Positions 22,749 through 35,240 are shown, counted from the first letter of the stretch. The stretch is 64,000 nt of DNA from Phylloscopus collybita (GCA_027886175.1 JAJNNQ010000011.1:1302001-1366000), one strand, 5' to 3'. Translations and numbers: made by a program. Notes: generated by a model not told the origin, from the letters alone.

Positions 22749-23242
22749 GCACAGGGCACAGGACACAGGGCACAGGCACAGGCACAGGCACAGGGCACAG
22801 GGCACAGGCACAGGCGCAGGGCACAGGGCACAGGGCACAGGCACAGGCACAGGGCACAGGCACAGGCACAGGCACAGGGCACAGGACACAGGCACAGCAC
22901 AGGCACAGGCACAGGGCACAGGGCACAGGGCACAGGCACAGGGCACAGGGCACAGGCACAGGGCACAGGCACAGGGCACAGGGCACAGGCACAGGCACAG
23001 GGCACAGGCACAGGGCACAGGCACAGGCACAGGGCACAGGCACAGGCACAGGCACAGGGCACAGGGCACAGGCACAGGCACAGGACACAGGCACAGGCAC
23101 AGGCACAGGGCACAGGGCACAGGCACAGGGCACAGGCACAGGCACAGGGCACAGGCACAGGCACAGGCACAGGGCACAGGGCACAGGCACAGGCACAGGC
23201 ACAGGGCACAGGGCACAGGCACAGGGCACAGGCACAGGCAGT
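22047..23242. repeat. 1.2-kb (GGCACA)n / (GGGCACA)n minisatellite
   Basis: Nearly pure mixture of hexamer GGCACA and heptamer GGGCACA, with rare variants (GGACACA, a GGGGACAGA block seen twice about 175 bp apart, one GGCGCA). It starts about 245 bp upstream of the proposed exon 1 of the unrecognised gene copy 1 and is absent from copy 2. Frames of up to 668 codons through it are artefacts of the absence of stop codons. Confidence 0.95.
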
Positions 23243-23519
23243 GTGTGCAGGCACTGCACTCCCCCAGAGCAGCAGCCGGGGCAGAGCTCTCTGCCTCCCA
23301 CGGCCGGAGCGGGGATTGATGTTCCAGGAACTCTCGTTTGGTTCCAACCTCTGACTTCTCTGCGAGACATCCCATAGATCACATCCATTTATTTTATTTC
23401 TTCTCCACCCAGGTCCCACCGTGTTGTTCCACACTCCCTGGTAAATTAATAAATTCTTCTCGGGCACTCTGGTTTCTGTCACTGTTATCACCAGCCCGCA
23501 GATGTGAGAAACAATAGAA

Positions 23520-23875
23520 TTTTTTTACACCATTTTCTGAGTTTGTTATAATATAAAATTTACTTAGAAGTATAAAAGCATTTCAGCATTGCACAGTCTC
23601 TATTTTATTATTTTGCTGAGGCCTATGATATAAAATCAATTTATTACACTGTTGGCTATGCAGTGCACACACAAACTGATAGATTGTTTTATACCAAAAA
23701 ACAGCTGAAAGGAATTATAAATTGTATTGTATCAAAATCATTGTGATCAATAACAATGTGCCAAAGCCAATACATGAATGCGAAAGCCAATATTGCATTG
23801 TCATTGATATTGTCATTGAAATTGTCATTGGTATTGTCATTGATAACCCCCTCTGCTGCAGGCACCGAGGGGGCT
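23520..23875. repeat. Duplicated 3' flank of the unrecognised gene pair
   Basis: Matches 20080-20460 (AT-rich stretch, ACAAACTGATAGATTG, AGCTGAAAGGAATTATAAAT, then the ATTGTC array). It shows that the gene pair arose by tandem duplication of a unit about 3.5 kb long. Confidence 0.65.
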
Positions 23876-23884
23876 CATTCACCC

Positions 23885-23995
23885 CCTGCCCCCGCATCCC
23901 TGAGTGTCCCTGAGTGTCCCCAAGTGTCCCTGAGCATCCCTGAGCATTCCTGAGTGTCCATGAGTGTCCCTGCATGTTCCCTGAGTGTTCCCAGT
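23885..23995. repeat. TCCCTGAGTG minisatellite
   Basis: About ten units of roughly 10 bp (TCCCTGAGTG with variants CATT, CAAG). The matching place in copy 1 has one or two units, so the array expanded after duplication. Confidence 0.8.
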
Positions 23996-24161
23996 GACGT
24001 CAGCCCAGGAATTCCCATCAGGGTGTGGGACACTTGGAATGAAAATTTCCTGAAAATTCCCCAAATTTGTCTCAAATCCCACATGGTGAGTGGTAGGGGA
24101 CAAGTGACACCAGTGATATTCCCAGTGGCATCGCAGCCCCAATGATGTCACAGCGGTGACA

Positions 24162-25513
24162 TCACTGTCCCCCCAGCAACCTCGGGATGTCCTCGATGGC
24201 TTTTTGGCACTGCTCGGCCACCACGCGAGGACACAAGAGCCACCAGGGCCACTGGGGTCACGAGGGCGGTTCCCGAGGAGCCTGTGGATGTCCCCAAGTG
24301 CCCCCAGCAGGTGACGCGTGGTCAGGCGGGCACTGGCCTCCCACAGCCGCTCGGCCTCGGCCACCATGGCCACCAAGTCGGCCTCAGGGGCATCGGTGGA
24401 CCCCTCCGTTTTCTTCTCCAGGGCGGCCTCGATGTCCCTGAGCGGGCGGATCAGCTCCCTGGAGAGCGCTCTGGCGTTCTCACACGTGTGCACCAAGCGC
24501 CACAGCAGCCTCCGGGCCACCTTCTCCTCCCACCCCCTCCTGGGGGCCGCCCCCGCCTGCTTGGTGGCTGCCACGGCCTCTTCCCTGGCCGCGGTGGCCG
24601 CTGCCACCTGGGCATCGTGCTCGGCCAGTGCCGAGGCCGGGGCCACCTGTGGCTGCTGGGCCGTGGCCACCAGGTTGTCCCCAGCTGTCCCCTGGCCAGC
24701 GGCCTGGCCCTGCAGGTCCCTGGGCTGCGCAGTGGCGGTGGCCTTGGCGGTGGCCTTGTCCTGCCAGGCTTCAGAGAGCTCCTCAGCCTCCCAGACCAGC
24801 AGGAACCAGCTCTCCCCAAGCAGAATCACCGACTCCTGCCAGGCTCTGAATGCAGCTCTCACATTGGCCCAGGTGGCCCCCGGGGTTGTGCCGAGGGCGG
24901 CCAGGGCCTGGCTCAGGGAGGTGACATTGTGGCGCTCCAGGTAGGTGACATTGTGGTGGCGCAGGGCGTTACGGAGGCTCCAGTTGAATGTCCTCAGGCG
25001 TGAGAACAGGGACCTTGGGAACACGATCGGCTGCGTGTTCCTGCGTGGCGCAGTCACGGTGGCCACCAGCTCACCCAGGGTGGCCACCGTGATCACCAGC
25101 GCCTCCAGCAGCTGGGAAGGGGACTGCTGGGGAGGGCACAGGGGAGGTGACAGGGACCTCGTCGCACTTGTGGCCTCCTGGGGTGGCCTCTGTGTCCTCC
25201 CGAGATCCCCTTTGTCCCCTCCCTGGTGAGCTCAGCTGTCCCTTCTGTCCCTTTGTCACCTCCTTGTCCCCCCTGCCACCCTCCTGCCAACCCCTGCTGT
25301 CCCCCCACCCTGTCCCCTCCTGCCACCCTCCGCTGTCCCCGCCTCACCGCCACCCTCGGTCCCCTCCACCCCTCTGTCACCTCCTCCCTTCCTCCCACGC
25401 CTTCCTGTCCCCTTTGTGACCCCCTGTCCCCTCTGCCACCCTCATGTCCCCCCATCCCCTTCTGCCCCCCCACACCGGGATTGTTGCACCTCGTGGGGCT
25501 CCAGGAGCTCCAT
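24162..25513 (-). pseudogene. Unrecognised helical protein family, copy 2, C-terminal frameshift
   Basis: Exon 1 is 25513-25490 (MELLEPHE, donor GAG|GTGCAA). Exon 2 starts at 25111 with LLEALVITVATLGELV and is in phase. It shares RHHNVTYLERHNVTSL, ALAALGTTPGATWAN and an Ala-rich linker with copy 1, but has about 40 extra residues (AEHDAQVAAATAAREEAVAA in part). The frame is open to about LLGALGDIHRLL. Near 24226 a 1-base shift separates it from a plausible C-terminus, VVAEQCQKAIEDIPRLLGGQ, with a stop at 24162-24164; the actual frame runs on to 23879. Probably helical bundle; cellular role unknown. The shift could also be a sequencing error. Confidence 0.5.
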
Positions 25514-25799
25514 GGCCTTTGGGGACCCTCTGGGGACCCTCCGGGGGCGAACAGGACCCGGTGACAGTGGCAGACACGCGGGGATGTGGCGTGGCCGGGA
25601 GGAAACAGGAAGAGGAAACAGAGGCGGCTCCCCTCCCCCCACACCCACTGCAAGGTCCCCAGTGTCCCCCTGAGTGTCCCCAATAGGCCCCAATGTCCCC
25701 CCCCATGTCCCCAACAAGGTCCAAGTGCCCCTCGATGTCCTGTTGAGGGCACTGAGGACACACTGGGGTCCTCTTGGGGACACTGCAGGGACATCGAGG

Positions 25800-26585
25800 T
25801 GTTATAAATGCACATTATAAAGTTGGCTTTTCACAAGTATTAAAATGAATGCCAGATGTATAATGCAGAAAGTCCTGCTGTATTTCCTTTCTAACATCTT
25901 AGAAATGTGATGAATGTGTACTTTCTTTTTGAGTTGTAAAAGCCTTTTTGTAAAACCAGTCAAACCAGTTGACTGAAGAACTGAATCAAACCTGTAATAA
26001 AAGTTGTAAAGTAATTCAGTTTTATTGTAAATATATATAGTATAAAATCATGTAAGATTCAAAAACTAAAGGCACCCTGGAATTGTGAAACCCCTGCCAG
26101 CACCCTAGGGAACAACATTAGCAGAAGGAAGGAGGGAGGCGATGGGCTCTCACCATTGATGGGTCTGCCAAGGGCCCAGCGATTAACGATTAACGACTGA
26201 TATGAATCTTATCAGCATCTTCAAGGCCCTGCATCCCAATGCAGGGTTCCCGTAAATCCAGTCACTGCTGTCTTCCTTCTCGGAAATCTACTCATCAGAC
26301 TGGCAGCAGGAAAACAAGGATACATGAATATGTATCTAACAGAAAGAAGACAAAAGACTGAAGCAACCGACTGTACAGCCAGAAAAACTGTATAAAAACC
26401 GTCTGCACAGCGCTCACTTGGTGAACTGTGGGGGACTCGGTATGACAGAGGCCGTGTCTGAGGTTCACCCAGCGTCGACCCCGGGCTCGGCACTGACTTT
26501 GCTTGTGGCTTTCTCGGACTTTTCTGTTTCAGATATTCAATAGATTCTTTTATTGATAAATTGGCTGATTTCATTTGTAACTAAA
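25800..26585 (+). mobile_element. Probable LTR (ERVL-like appearance)
   Basis: Starts TGTTATAAATGCACATTATA, has TATA-like CTGTATAAAAACCG near 26389 and an AT-rich end with GATAAATTGGCTG. It lies upstream of unrecognised gene copy 2. The family call is from general resemblance only. Confidence 0.5.
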
Positions 26586-26758
26586 CCCTCACCAGGAAGA
26601 TAAGGGGAGAAGATCTTCCTGCTAACTAGATCCTGAGCTAACTAGATCAAGATAGCGGTGAACAAAAAGCTACAAGAAGGAATTTATTGATCTCCTGGTA
26701 TCAGAAGAATAAGACATGAAATGACTACTGGGGCCAACAAGAACATTATCTAATAAAA

Positions 26759-27309
26759 TGTGAATTTGGTACAATGAGACAAGGTTTGGGGGAAAAGGAA
26801 GCCAAAAACCAAGGGAACATCTGAACTCACAAGAATGTCTGAAAAATGCATATGTAAAAGGTTAATCCTTAAAAGCAAGGAATCTGAAGGAGTGGCTGTG
26901 CTTGTGGAGTCTCCTGTACCCCTCCCAGGTGTGGCAGGGGCTTCTCCCCCATGGTTCCCTGCAGACATTGTGTGGTCTTCTCCCTGGGTTTCTCAAGCCC
27001 ATCACCCCTGCCCATGGTATCCCCTTTCCCTATTTCCCCATTGGCTGTGAGGGCCTGGTGTCCAGTTTGTGTCTCCCTATGGTCAATTGCCCCCTGCCCT
27101 GCCCCCTGTACCACCCACAAACCTCAGACACTACACAACTGAGAAAAACCACACAATCAACTTCTACATCCTCACCCCCTCACTGGTTGGAGGTGGGAGA
27201 AAAAAAATGGATTGTAGAGATTAATAAAGAGACTTGCCTTGCTTGCTTCCATGCCAGCGGGTGAACCTCCCTGGACACGATGATCACTGCAGCCACACGT
27301 GCTGCTACA
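26759..27309 (+). mobile_element. Probable LTR
   Basis: Bounded by TGTGAATTTGG and GTGCTGCTACA, with AATAAA in ATTAATAAAGAGAC near 27222. About 550 bp. It borders the 3' flank of ZNF-4. Confidence 0.45.
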
Positions 27310-27592
27310 GAAAGTCAACAAATCCATTCTCCCCAAGGAATTCCCAGTGTCTGTCTGTGTGCCGATGGATGTTCCTGCCCCTGCGTTCATCCAGGTGCTC
27401 ACGGGGAGACAGGAAATTGTGGAGTCCCCCCAGCCAGGTGTCTTCCCAACAGGAATCACAAGGACCATTGATCACCAGGGCTCTGCCTAACGCGGGTCAC
27501 TGGGGATCATCCAACGCCGATCCTCCCACGGGGATGGAGCTGGAGCAGCGCACGAAGCTCTTCCCGCTCTCAGGGCACTCCCAGGGCTTCCC

Positions 27593-28426
<834 letters not shown>

Positions 28427-28889
28427 TCAGGAAATCATTTTGCACCTTGTGTCTGTAAGAACCTCCAAAACACCAAGATTCAGCCCTAAAGTCCTCCAGA
28501 CATCAAGACTCATACAAAACGTCTTCTAAAACATAAAGATTCAGCCCCTTGCAAAAACCCAAAGCACCAACATTTAGCCCAATAAAGCTCAGAAACACCA
28601 AGATTCACTCCCAGGAAAATCCTGGATCCACCTCCCCAGTCACCTGCTGCATGTGGAGGGCAACGCTCCCGGGGCTGGAGGAGGCTGCAGATCCAGGGAG
28701 GGGTGGAACCTTGTGCTGCCTCCTCTTCCTGCTCCTCCTCCTCCTCCTGTGTCCCTACTCTTCCTCACACTCCTCTTCCTCCTACTGTTCCTCCTTCTCC
28801 TGCACAATCCCACCTTCTCCTCCCACCTGCATCCTTTCACCATTTTGTTCTTCATCGCTGCTTCTCCTTCCCTTCTCCTCCTGCCCCCA

Positions 28890-29824
28890 GGATTGACTGG
28901 GGACCCGAGAGTGCCCAGGAGACAGACGAGTGACAGATCAGGGGGGGCTGGGAAGAGTCAGCAGGGAGAGAGCACTGAAAATCTCATCAGGGAGGACACT
29001 GGGATCTTCAGGGAGGGAACATGGCAGGGCACCCATGCGGGGTGGAAAAGGGAAAGCCAGGAAGGGATCCTGGCAAAAGGGATGATGATCCCAAAATGTC
29101 TCTGAAGGGTCTCTTGGGAGAATGGTGAGGCAGTTTGCACATTCTCCCAGAGGTAATTAAGGACATGGACACGGAGGGGAGGGAAATTAGGAAAGTCAAG
29201 AAGGGATTTGAACAACAGGGAATGGATGGTGTTGGTGTGCTGGGAAGGGAAACGGTGAAGGGGCTCAGCAGCTGTCAGAGGATGAGCACCCACAGGCACT
29301 CAGGGGGGCTGCAGGAGGGGCAGAAGAAGCCCCTGCAGCACTTGGTCACAAAGGCACAGCAGGGGAAGAAGGCAAGAAGGGAGGAGGAAAAGGCCAAGGG
29401 GAAGGCAAAGGCCATGGCAGAGTTTCTACAGCCCCTGAGGGATCAAGCCCAGGGCCCAAGGGGGCCCCAGCACCCAGGGCACCGGCTCGGCCACAAGGAC
29501 CTGGCAGAGGCATTGCCCTCCTGGGCAGGGGAGAGCCCACCCAAACAGCCCCTGGCAAGGAATCAGGCTGCCAGCTGCAGGCCACAAGGACACTGCAAGC
29601 ACAGACAGCAGCACCCTCACCAGCAGCAAGTCCACCCCTGCAGGGACATGGACTGGGAGGGGTGGCAGAGCTCCCAGCACACCAGGGACCCACCGCACTG
29701 GAGCCCTGGAGAACATTCAGGGTGGCTCTGCATCGACAGGAGGCCTTTCCTCACAGACACAGGGGCCTCTCCATCCACTCTCCATCTCACACCTAAGGGG
29801 GGAAAAGGCCAAAAATGTCTTTGA
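28890..29824 (+). mobile_element. Class I ERV leader, gag and start of protease
   Basis: Leader near 28898 (GGGGACCCGAGAGTG). The gag C-terminal region at about 29280-29610 has a Lys/Glu-rich segment and RNQAASCRPQGHCK. The same frame runs on to a protease active site FLTDTGAS at 29747-29770 (aspartic protease DTG). The frame stops at 29822. A frameshift separates this from the next protease piece. Confidence 0.7.
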
Positions 29825-30895
29825 TTATTCAGAAAATAAGTGGGAAAGATGAGCAGCTGTGTTTTATTCAACCTCTATTAGCAGATGTGGGGATGGAAAT
29901 GCAGGAATTTACAATTGCTTCTAAATGTGATTGTCATTTACTGGGAAGGGATTTGTTGGCTAAATTAGGAATGCAAATTAATATTGTCAAAGGTGACACA
30001 GAGGCTAGTTCTCCTGTACCTTGGTGACAAATGTCTGGCAAGGCCTGGGCTGAAGTGAACCCAGAAGTGTGGGCAGCCCCAGGGAAATTGGGAAAATCAG
30101 ATCCCCAGCCTCTCCAAACTCCTCTGAAGCAACCAGGACAAGTGGGGTCTAAAAGCAATCCCCTATTCCCAGGGAGGGAAGGAAGTGCTCACAGCCTGGT
30201 ATAGAGCCCCTGGGAAATGCAGGGCTTTTGGAGCCAGGAGTCTCTCAGGAAACTGGATGGATGGAGACCAGAGGGAAAGCAGAACTTTAAGCGTTAAAAA
30301 GCAGATTAACTGAGGCTCCTGCCCTGGACTGCCCTGAAAGGAAAAAAGAATTTGAATTGTATGTGGATGTTAAACAGAGCCAGGCCAAAGGAATTTCTGG
30401 GCTAAAATGCAGAACCCAGTGGCCAGAGAGTGGCCTCATTGTCTGCAGAATTGTGCAGCCACAGCCTGAAGGGGAACTGAGGCCTGACAACTGATGGCAG
30501 GAGAATCTCCTCAAGTCTGGCACCAACTCAAAGCTTTGGGAACCACAAGAGCTTCTAAAGGGGTGAGCAGTGCTCGGTTATTACAGGATGGAACTTGTTC
30601 AGTGGCACAGGAGGATTTAGAATTGAGGAGAGGGGAAGGGTTTAACCCAGCCTCCTGCTGGAACAGCCTGCACAGGGGGCTGGGAAGAAACCCATGGCTG
30701 CATCCAAGTGAGAGAGATTTGGGCCGGGGCTGTGAGATATTCATGGGACACACCCACCTTGGGACTTTGCTGCTGACAACATCCAACCAGGACATTGGGT
30801 CCTGCCCAAGGAGTGGGAAGGAGGAGCAGGATGGGAGCCTGCTGATATGGGAAATGTGTATGGATATGAAAATTCAGAATTTTAGAAACATATAA
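29825..30895 (+). mobile_element. Class I ERV protease end and decayed polymerase
   Basis: The frame 29815-30027 has LLGRDLLAKLGMQI (C-terminal protease motif). It is followed by broken stretches that resemble the start of reverse transcriptase (GKLGKSDPQPLQ), RNase H (FELYVDVKQ) and the integrase C-terminal tail. Stops and frameshifts interrupt all of them, so no protein can be made. Antisense to ZNF-4 in its intron. Confidence 0.6.
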
Positions 30896-30949
30896 AGTGC
30901 TTAAACAGGTGAAGGGGAGAACAGAAATATATACAGCTCATTTAGCAAT

Positions 30950-31523
30950 TGTGTAAAAGAAGAGAAACAAGTTGTACCAGAAGACATAGGAGTGTAACTT
31001 GTAAGGTCGGACCCATGAACAGAATCCAAAGGAATTTGGGTGCCAGGTAAAGGCCACAGAGAGAAGATGTATTGTTAAAACTCACTGAAGCTGGACTTAG
31101 GTATTGTGAAGACCCAACAAAGCAGAACCAGTTGATTAACAAACCAGCAAGAACCAGGCTGCTGGTTTCAGCCAGGACAAACTGACCTGGGAATTCCCCA
31201 AACCTTCTCTGCACCTGCTCAGAGAGGGAGGTCAAAGACTGAACACCGAGGAAGAATTCTGACTTCATCAGGAGACCCCTGCCAGCGACCACCAGAAGGT
31301 GTGGCACCACAAAAGGCTGATTGTAATATAAAGGGCAAGAAGGCAGAGAATGGGCAAAGGATGGGTGGGCAGGGAGGTGCAGCTTTGTGGGGTCTGAGTG
31401 CATTTAAACCTGGAACCTGTCTCCACCAGGTCGGCATCAGTGGTGGAGAGATCCCGTAGGCGTCCCAGCAGGAATAAAACAAACCTGCTTTACAATTCCT
31501 GACTGTGCAGTCCTGATCCTGCA
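30950..31523 (+). mobile_element. LTR (type H)
   Basis: Candidate ends are TGTGTAAAAGAAG and CTGCA. TATA-like GTAATATAAAGGG is near 31323 and AATAAA at 31473-31478. A purine-rich AGGTGAAGGGGAGAA lies about 40 bp upstream. The mirror copy is at 37920-38493, and a third, truncated by the window, starts at 63692. Its sequence differs from the type B LTR. Confidence 0.6.
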
Positions 31524-33400
31524 ATTCCCCACGGCTGAGCCTGCACTGAAGGCAAGGGAGCAGCAGCCAGGGCTCCACAGCGGGGGAAGCCCCTGTGCCT
31601 GCCCACAGATCCTCTGCTGGAATGCTCTGCCTGGGCACCCTCCCTTGGCATCTCCAGGCACTGCGGGCCAATCCTTGCTGCCACTGCTGCAGCTTCAGGG
31701 CTTTCTGTGCCTGCACTGCCACAGGGGCTGGGGAGACACCGGGAGAATTCCACTCTGGGCATCAGCCACACTCACACTCTGGGCTGGCTGGGCTTAGATG
31801 GGGGGAAAATAGACCGACTTTAAAATTGTTTTTTATTTCATTCCACCACTCAGCCTCGGTTGGCCTTTGCCCCGGGGAAAGGAATTTTCAAGGTTTTATT
31901 TGAAGGGATGTTACAGCACTCAGCAGAGATGAGTTGAACATCTCACCAGACTGGGAAGAGCCCAAAAGATCCCCACAGAGAGAACGACCATCAACAAAAC
32001 ATCAACGACCATCAGCAACCAGCAACCAACACCCAGCCCAGACACTGCCCCTGGAAGAGCTGCAGACACCTGGGCTGGAAAAGGCTGAGAAGGAATTCCA
32101 GCAGTGCAGACCTGATGAACATCAGAGGCAAAGGAATCCGGGTCCAACAGGAAATCAAATCCTGAGACCTCAGCAACTTGGAAGCAATGACCATCAAACC
32201 AAGGGATTTCTATGGGTTCAGACTGTAAAAAGTTTAGGGAAAAATCCAGTAAAACTCACATGTCATGGAATGATTTTCTCTGCACCCCGGGCTATGTGTG
32301 GGTGAAATGATTTCTGTTGCACATCCTGGCCAGAATCAAGTGATGCCTTGACTCTCTAACACTAAAGATATTGTTGTAGCGTTTTTCTTTTTCCCACAGT
32401 TTCAGTGACAACATGACACCATTAGAATAATTTTTTGCAATAATCCTGCTCTTTAGTTCTCAGTTAGGTTTGGGCCAGGACTGTGAGAATCAATTTTTAG
32501 TCTTAGAAGAAGAAGTAGAAAAACCTTGATTGCTTTGGAATGTTTTTGTGTGTGTTTGTGCGTGGCTGTCAGTGATCACAAAATTTTGGTCTATGGGTTT
32601 TTCAAAGCTGACCTTTAAATTCCATTTTGCAAAACCAGAAAAAGCTTTAAAGGTGACCCTTAAACGAATAAAAAGTTAACAGACTATAAGATAAGAGATA
32701 TAAGAGGGAAAAAAAAAAAAAAGCAGCAGATTGCCTCGGGCCACATATGAGTCATTCAGTGGCTGCCCAGGAAGAGAAGCTCCAATTCCTGGCAGCCAGG
32801 AGATAAGCTTTAGAAATGCAAATTAACCCTGCTGGGGAAAAGTGTGGACAATGCACCAGGGGCTCCTTGCCTGGGGCAGGAATTGGGCTGATTCCCTCTG
32901 TCCCTCAGCCCAAGCTCTGCCTGCTCACAAAGACAGAATTTGCACAGCTAAAGGCAGAGCCCAGAGTGAGGATCTCTGACTCTGCAACAGAAATTGGTTC
33001 AGCTGCAAAGGGAAACAGCAAACAGAAAATTTGAGAAAGGTTCACTAAAATAAGTGAGAGGCAATCACCCCTCTCCCCACTCCAACATGTGCTGTCCCTG
33101 TCTGTGTCACACAGGGAGCATCAGAGCACTGGAGTGTTTCTGCTGCCACAAGTTCAGAGAAATCAGTTGGGAATCCAAGAATGTGATGATTTAACTACAG
33201 AAAAGAGACAAATTGATGCAGCCCTGGCGGGAGGAAGCACCCAAAAATGGGAAAAAGATGAAACGGCCACCAGAACAAATCCCACAACACCACGGACCAG
33301 CCCCTGGGAACCCCAAGGAATTCAGATCAGGAGCCAAAAAACCTAGTGATCATTCCAATGGTATAACTGAAACGGATACAAAAGCACAGGGAATGAAGTC
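31524..33400 (+). mobile_element. ERV internal remnant, coding identity not recognised
   Basis: No intact gene. The segment is mirrored by 35930-37919. Short open pieces (for example LTTEKRQIDAALAGG near 33200) are compatible with decayed env or gag, but I cannot assign them. It ends against the type B LTR, which fits the 3' part of the class I ERV. Confidence 0.4.
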
Positions 33401-33890
33401 ACGGAGAATAATCCCAAAACCAAAGAGGACCCAGGAAGAAAAAAAAGTCAGTGAGTGAATCTGCTTGGAGATAGGGCCGGGGACTTGGAGATAAGGAAGG
33501 AATGCGAGAAACTCATCAGTATCAGAAAATGTTACTCATTGACACGGACTGCTGCTCAGCCAAGATCCTGCTGAATTCCTGAACACGGAGAAGAAGAACA
33601 AAGCCTGAACAGAGCCAGGAATATCGGATGTTATACAAAAGAGGGGTGCATATTAACAAGGACAAGCAGTAGGCGAATCGGGAAGTTTCAACTTTCCAAG
33701 GACCTTCGCCACTGGGCAAAGGGAGAGGGAGATGCAGAAGGGAAAATCGGAATAAAAAGGAGGCTGCGAACTACAACAATTGGAGAGACCGCATGGCAAA
33801 TGCCGCATGGCCTCTCCCTTTGTTCATGAATAAAGTCACTTTTACAGGACTCCTCTGGCTCCTTCGGGCACAGAATCTTCTGGCGATGCC
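33400..33890 (+). mobile_element. 3' LTR of class I ERV (type B) in ZNF-4 intron
   Basis: TATA-like GGAATAAAAAGG near 33750 and AATAAA at 33829-33834. It is followed directly by the CpG-rich intron start of ZNF-4. Same relative position as 9590-10145. Confidence 0.65.
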
Positions 33891-34150
33891 AATTTTCCCG
33901 CCCAGGCCCGGGGACAGCGCAGCGCCTCCGTCCTACCCACAGGAACCGGGACGAGCCAGCGCTGCTCCGGCCCCGGCTCCTGCCCAGGCACCCGCGGGAA
34001 GGAGACCGCGGGCAGCCGCTCCCGCAGCGCCCTCAGGCCACGGGGAACACGGCGCGGACACGGCACAACCCAGCCACAGCCAGAGCCCCCTGCCGCCCCC
34101 TCCGCCCGCAGCCAGCCCCGAGCCCCGGCACAACACAGCGCGGCTCCCAC

Positions 34151-34205
34151 CTGCGCCGGGGCCGCCTCCGAGCTCCGCCGCCGCCGCCTCCTCCACACCG
34201 AGGAT
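34151..34205 (-). other. Untranslated exon 1 of ZNF-4
   Basis: The minus strand ends GCGCAG|GTGGGAGCC at 34151, and the YY1-like GGGCGCCATTTTCGG lies at its upstream edge (34203-34220). Mirror of ZNF-3 exon 1. Confidence 0.55.
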
Positions 34206-34440
34206 CCGAAAATGGCGCCCCTGAAAAGCCAGGGCTGTCCTTCTGCCTGCTCTGCCCAATCACCGTGCAGCGAGAGCCAGGAGTGACGGCACCATCAGCC
34301 AATGGCAGCGAGCCAGGGGCGGGCTCTGCACACGGCCCAGCCCCGCCCCGCGCTCTCAGGCCCCGCCCCCGGGCTGTCTGAGGGCAAAGCCGCAGATGAG
34401 GAACAGCCCTGGGACGGGCCCGGGCCCGAGGCGGGATGGA
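34205..34440 (-). promoter_or_regulatory. ZNF-4 promoter half
   Basis: CCAAT boxes at 34256-34260 and 34299-34303 (43 bp apart), with TGACGGC at 34284-34290 between them. GC-box-like CCCCGCCC follows upstream near 34340-34370. Confidence 0.65.
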
Positions 34441-34609
34441 GCTGAAAACACAAACAAAGTTCTCCGCACCTCCCGCACCGCCTTGCCCAACCTTGCGTGT
34501 TCGCTGGCACCGGCTCAGAGGAAAGCCCTCCGTTCTCTTACCAGTAATTAGGAACATCAGTGCATGGCTTGGATTTTCCCCAAAAAGGGAAAGAACAAAT
34601 CAAACTCAA

Positions 34610-35060
34610 GGGAGATGTAGCCCCCCACCCATCCCGGGGGGTTCGGCCCCTCACCTTTCAGCCCCGGGAACAGCGCCGGGACTGGGCGGGTCCGAAGCGG
34701 GACTGGGGGGGCATAGGGGGCTCCCCAGTACCGAGGGGGACCCTTGGGGCTCGGTCCTGTCCTTCCCCCGCCGTTATCAGTGGGGACCACCCTTATCACC
34801 AGGGACCCCCCACTCGCAAACTACCGGGGCCCCCCCACTGACCGGGACCCTCCCATCGTCTGCCACCCCTCCTTCAACGACCCCCCAAAGCTCTAGGACC
34901 CTTCCCATCCTTGAGCCCCCCCAGTGCGCCAGGACCCCCCACTCACCGCCCCTCTCCCACCCATGGGAACCCCCCCTCACCGCGTCCCCCCCAATCACCA
35001 GGACCCTCCCAATCCATGGGACCCCCGCACTCACCACGCACCCCCCTCAGAGCCCCCCGG
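34610..35060. repeat. Spacer between ZNF-4 and ZNF-5 promoters, C-rich minisatellite
   Basis: Irregular units of about 20 bp of the type ATCACCAGGACCCTCCC between 34790 and 35050. It is the centre of the second palindrome and has no counterpart in the arms. No gene seen. Confidence 0.6.
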
Positions 35061-35079
35061 GCCCAGCGCCGGGGCCGCT

Positions 35080-35240
35080 CCGCAGCCGAGGTACCCGAGA
35101 AATGCCGCCTGCAGAGCCCGCCACTCGTCGCGATTGGCTGGTTCTGCCGTCACTCCTGGGTCTGACTGCGCGCTGATTGGGCAAAGCAGAGCAGGGACAC
35201 GCCCACGTCTCGCCCCCATCGCGTAGAAGAGCCGCCATTG
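35080..35240 (+). promoter_or_regulatory. ZNF-5 promoter half
   Basis: ATTGG boxes at 35133-35137 and 35176-35180 (43 bp apart), CCGTCAC at 35147-35153, and GCCGCCATTG at 35231-35240. It faces away from the ZNF-4 promoter, about 0.8 kb from it. Confidence 0.65.

Noticed and set aside
22047..23242. CRISPR-like array
   Set aside because: No spacers or constant direct repeats; simple tandem hexamer/heptamer in a vertebrate genome.
21485..23491. Very long open frames (460-668 codons) on both strands
   Set aside because: They run through the GGCACA array, which contains no stop codons in several frames; repetitive Cys-Ala-Leu-Cys or His-Arg readings are artefacts.
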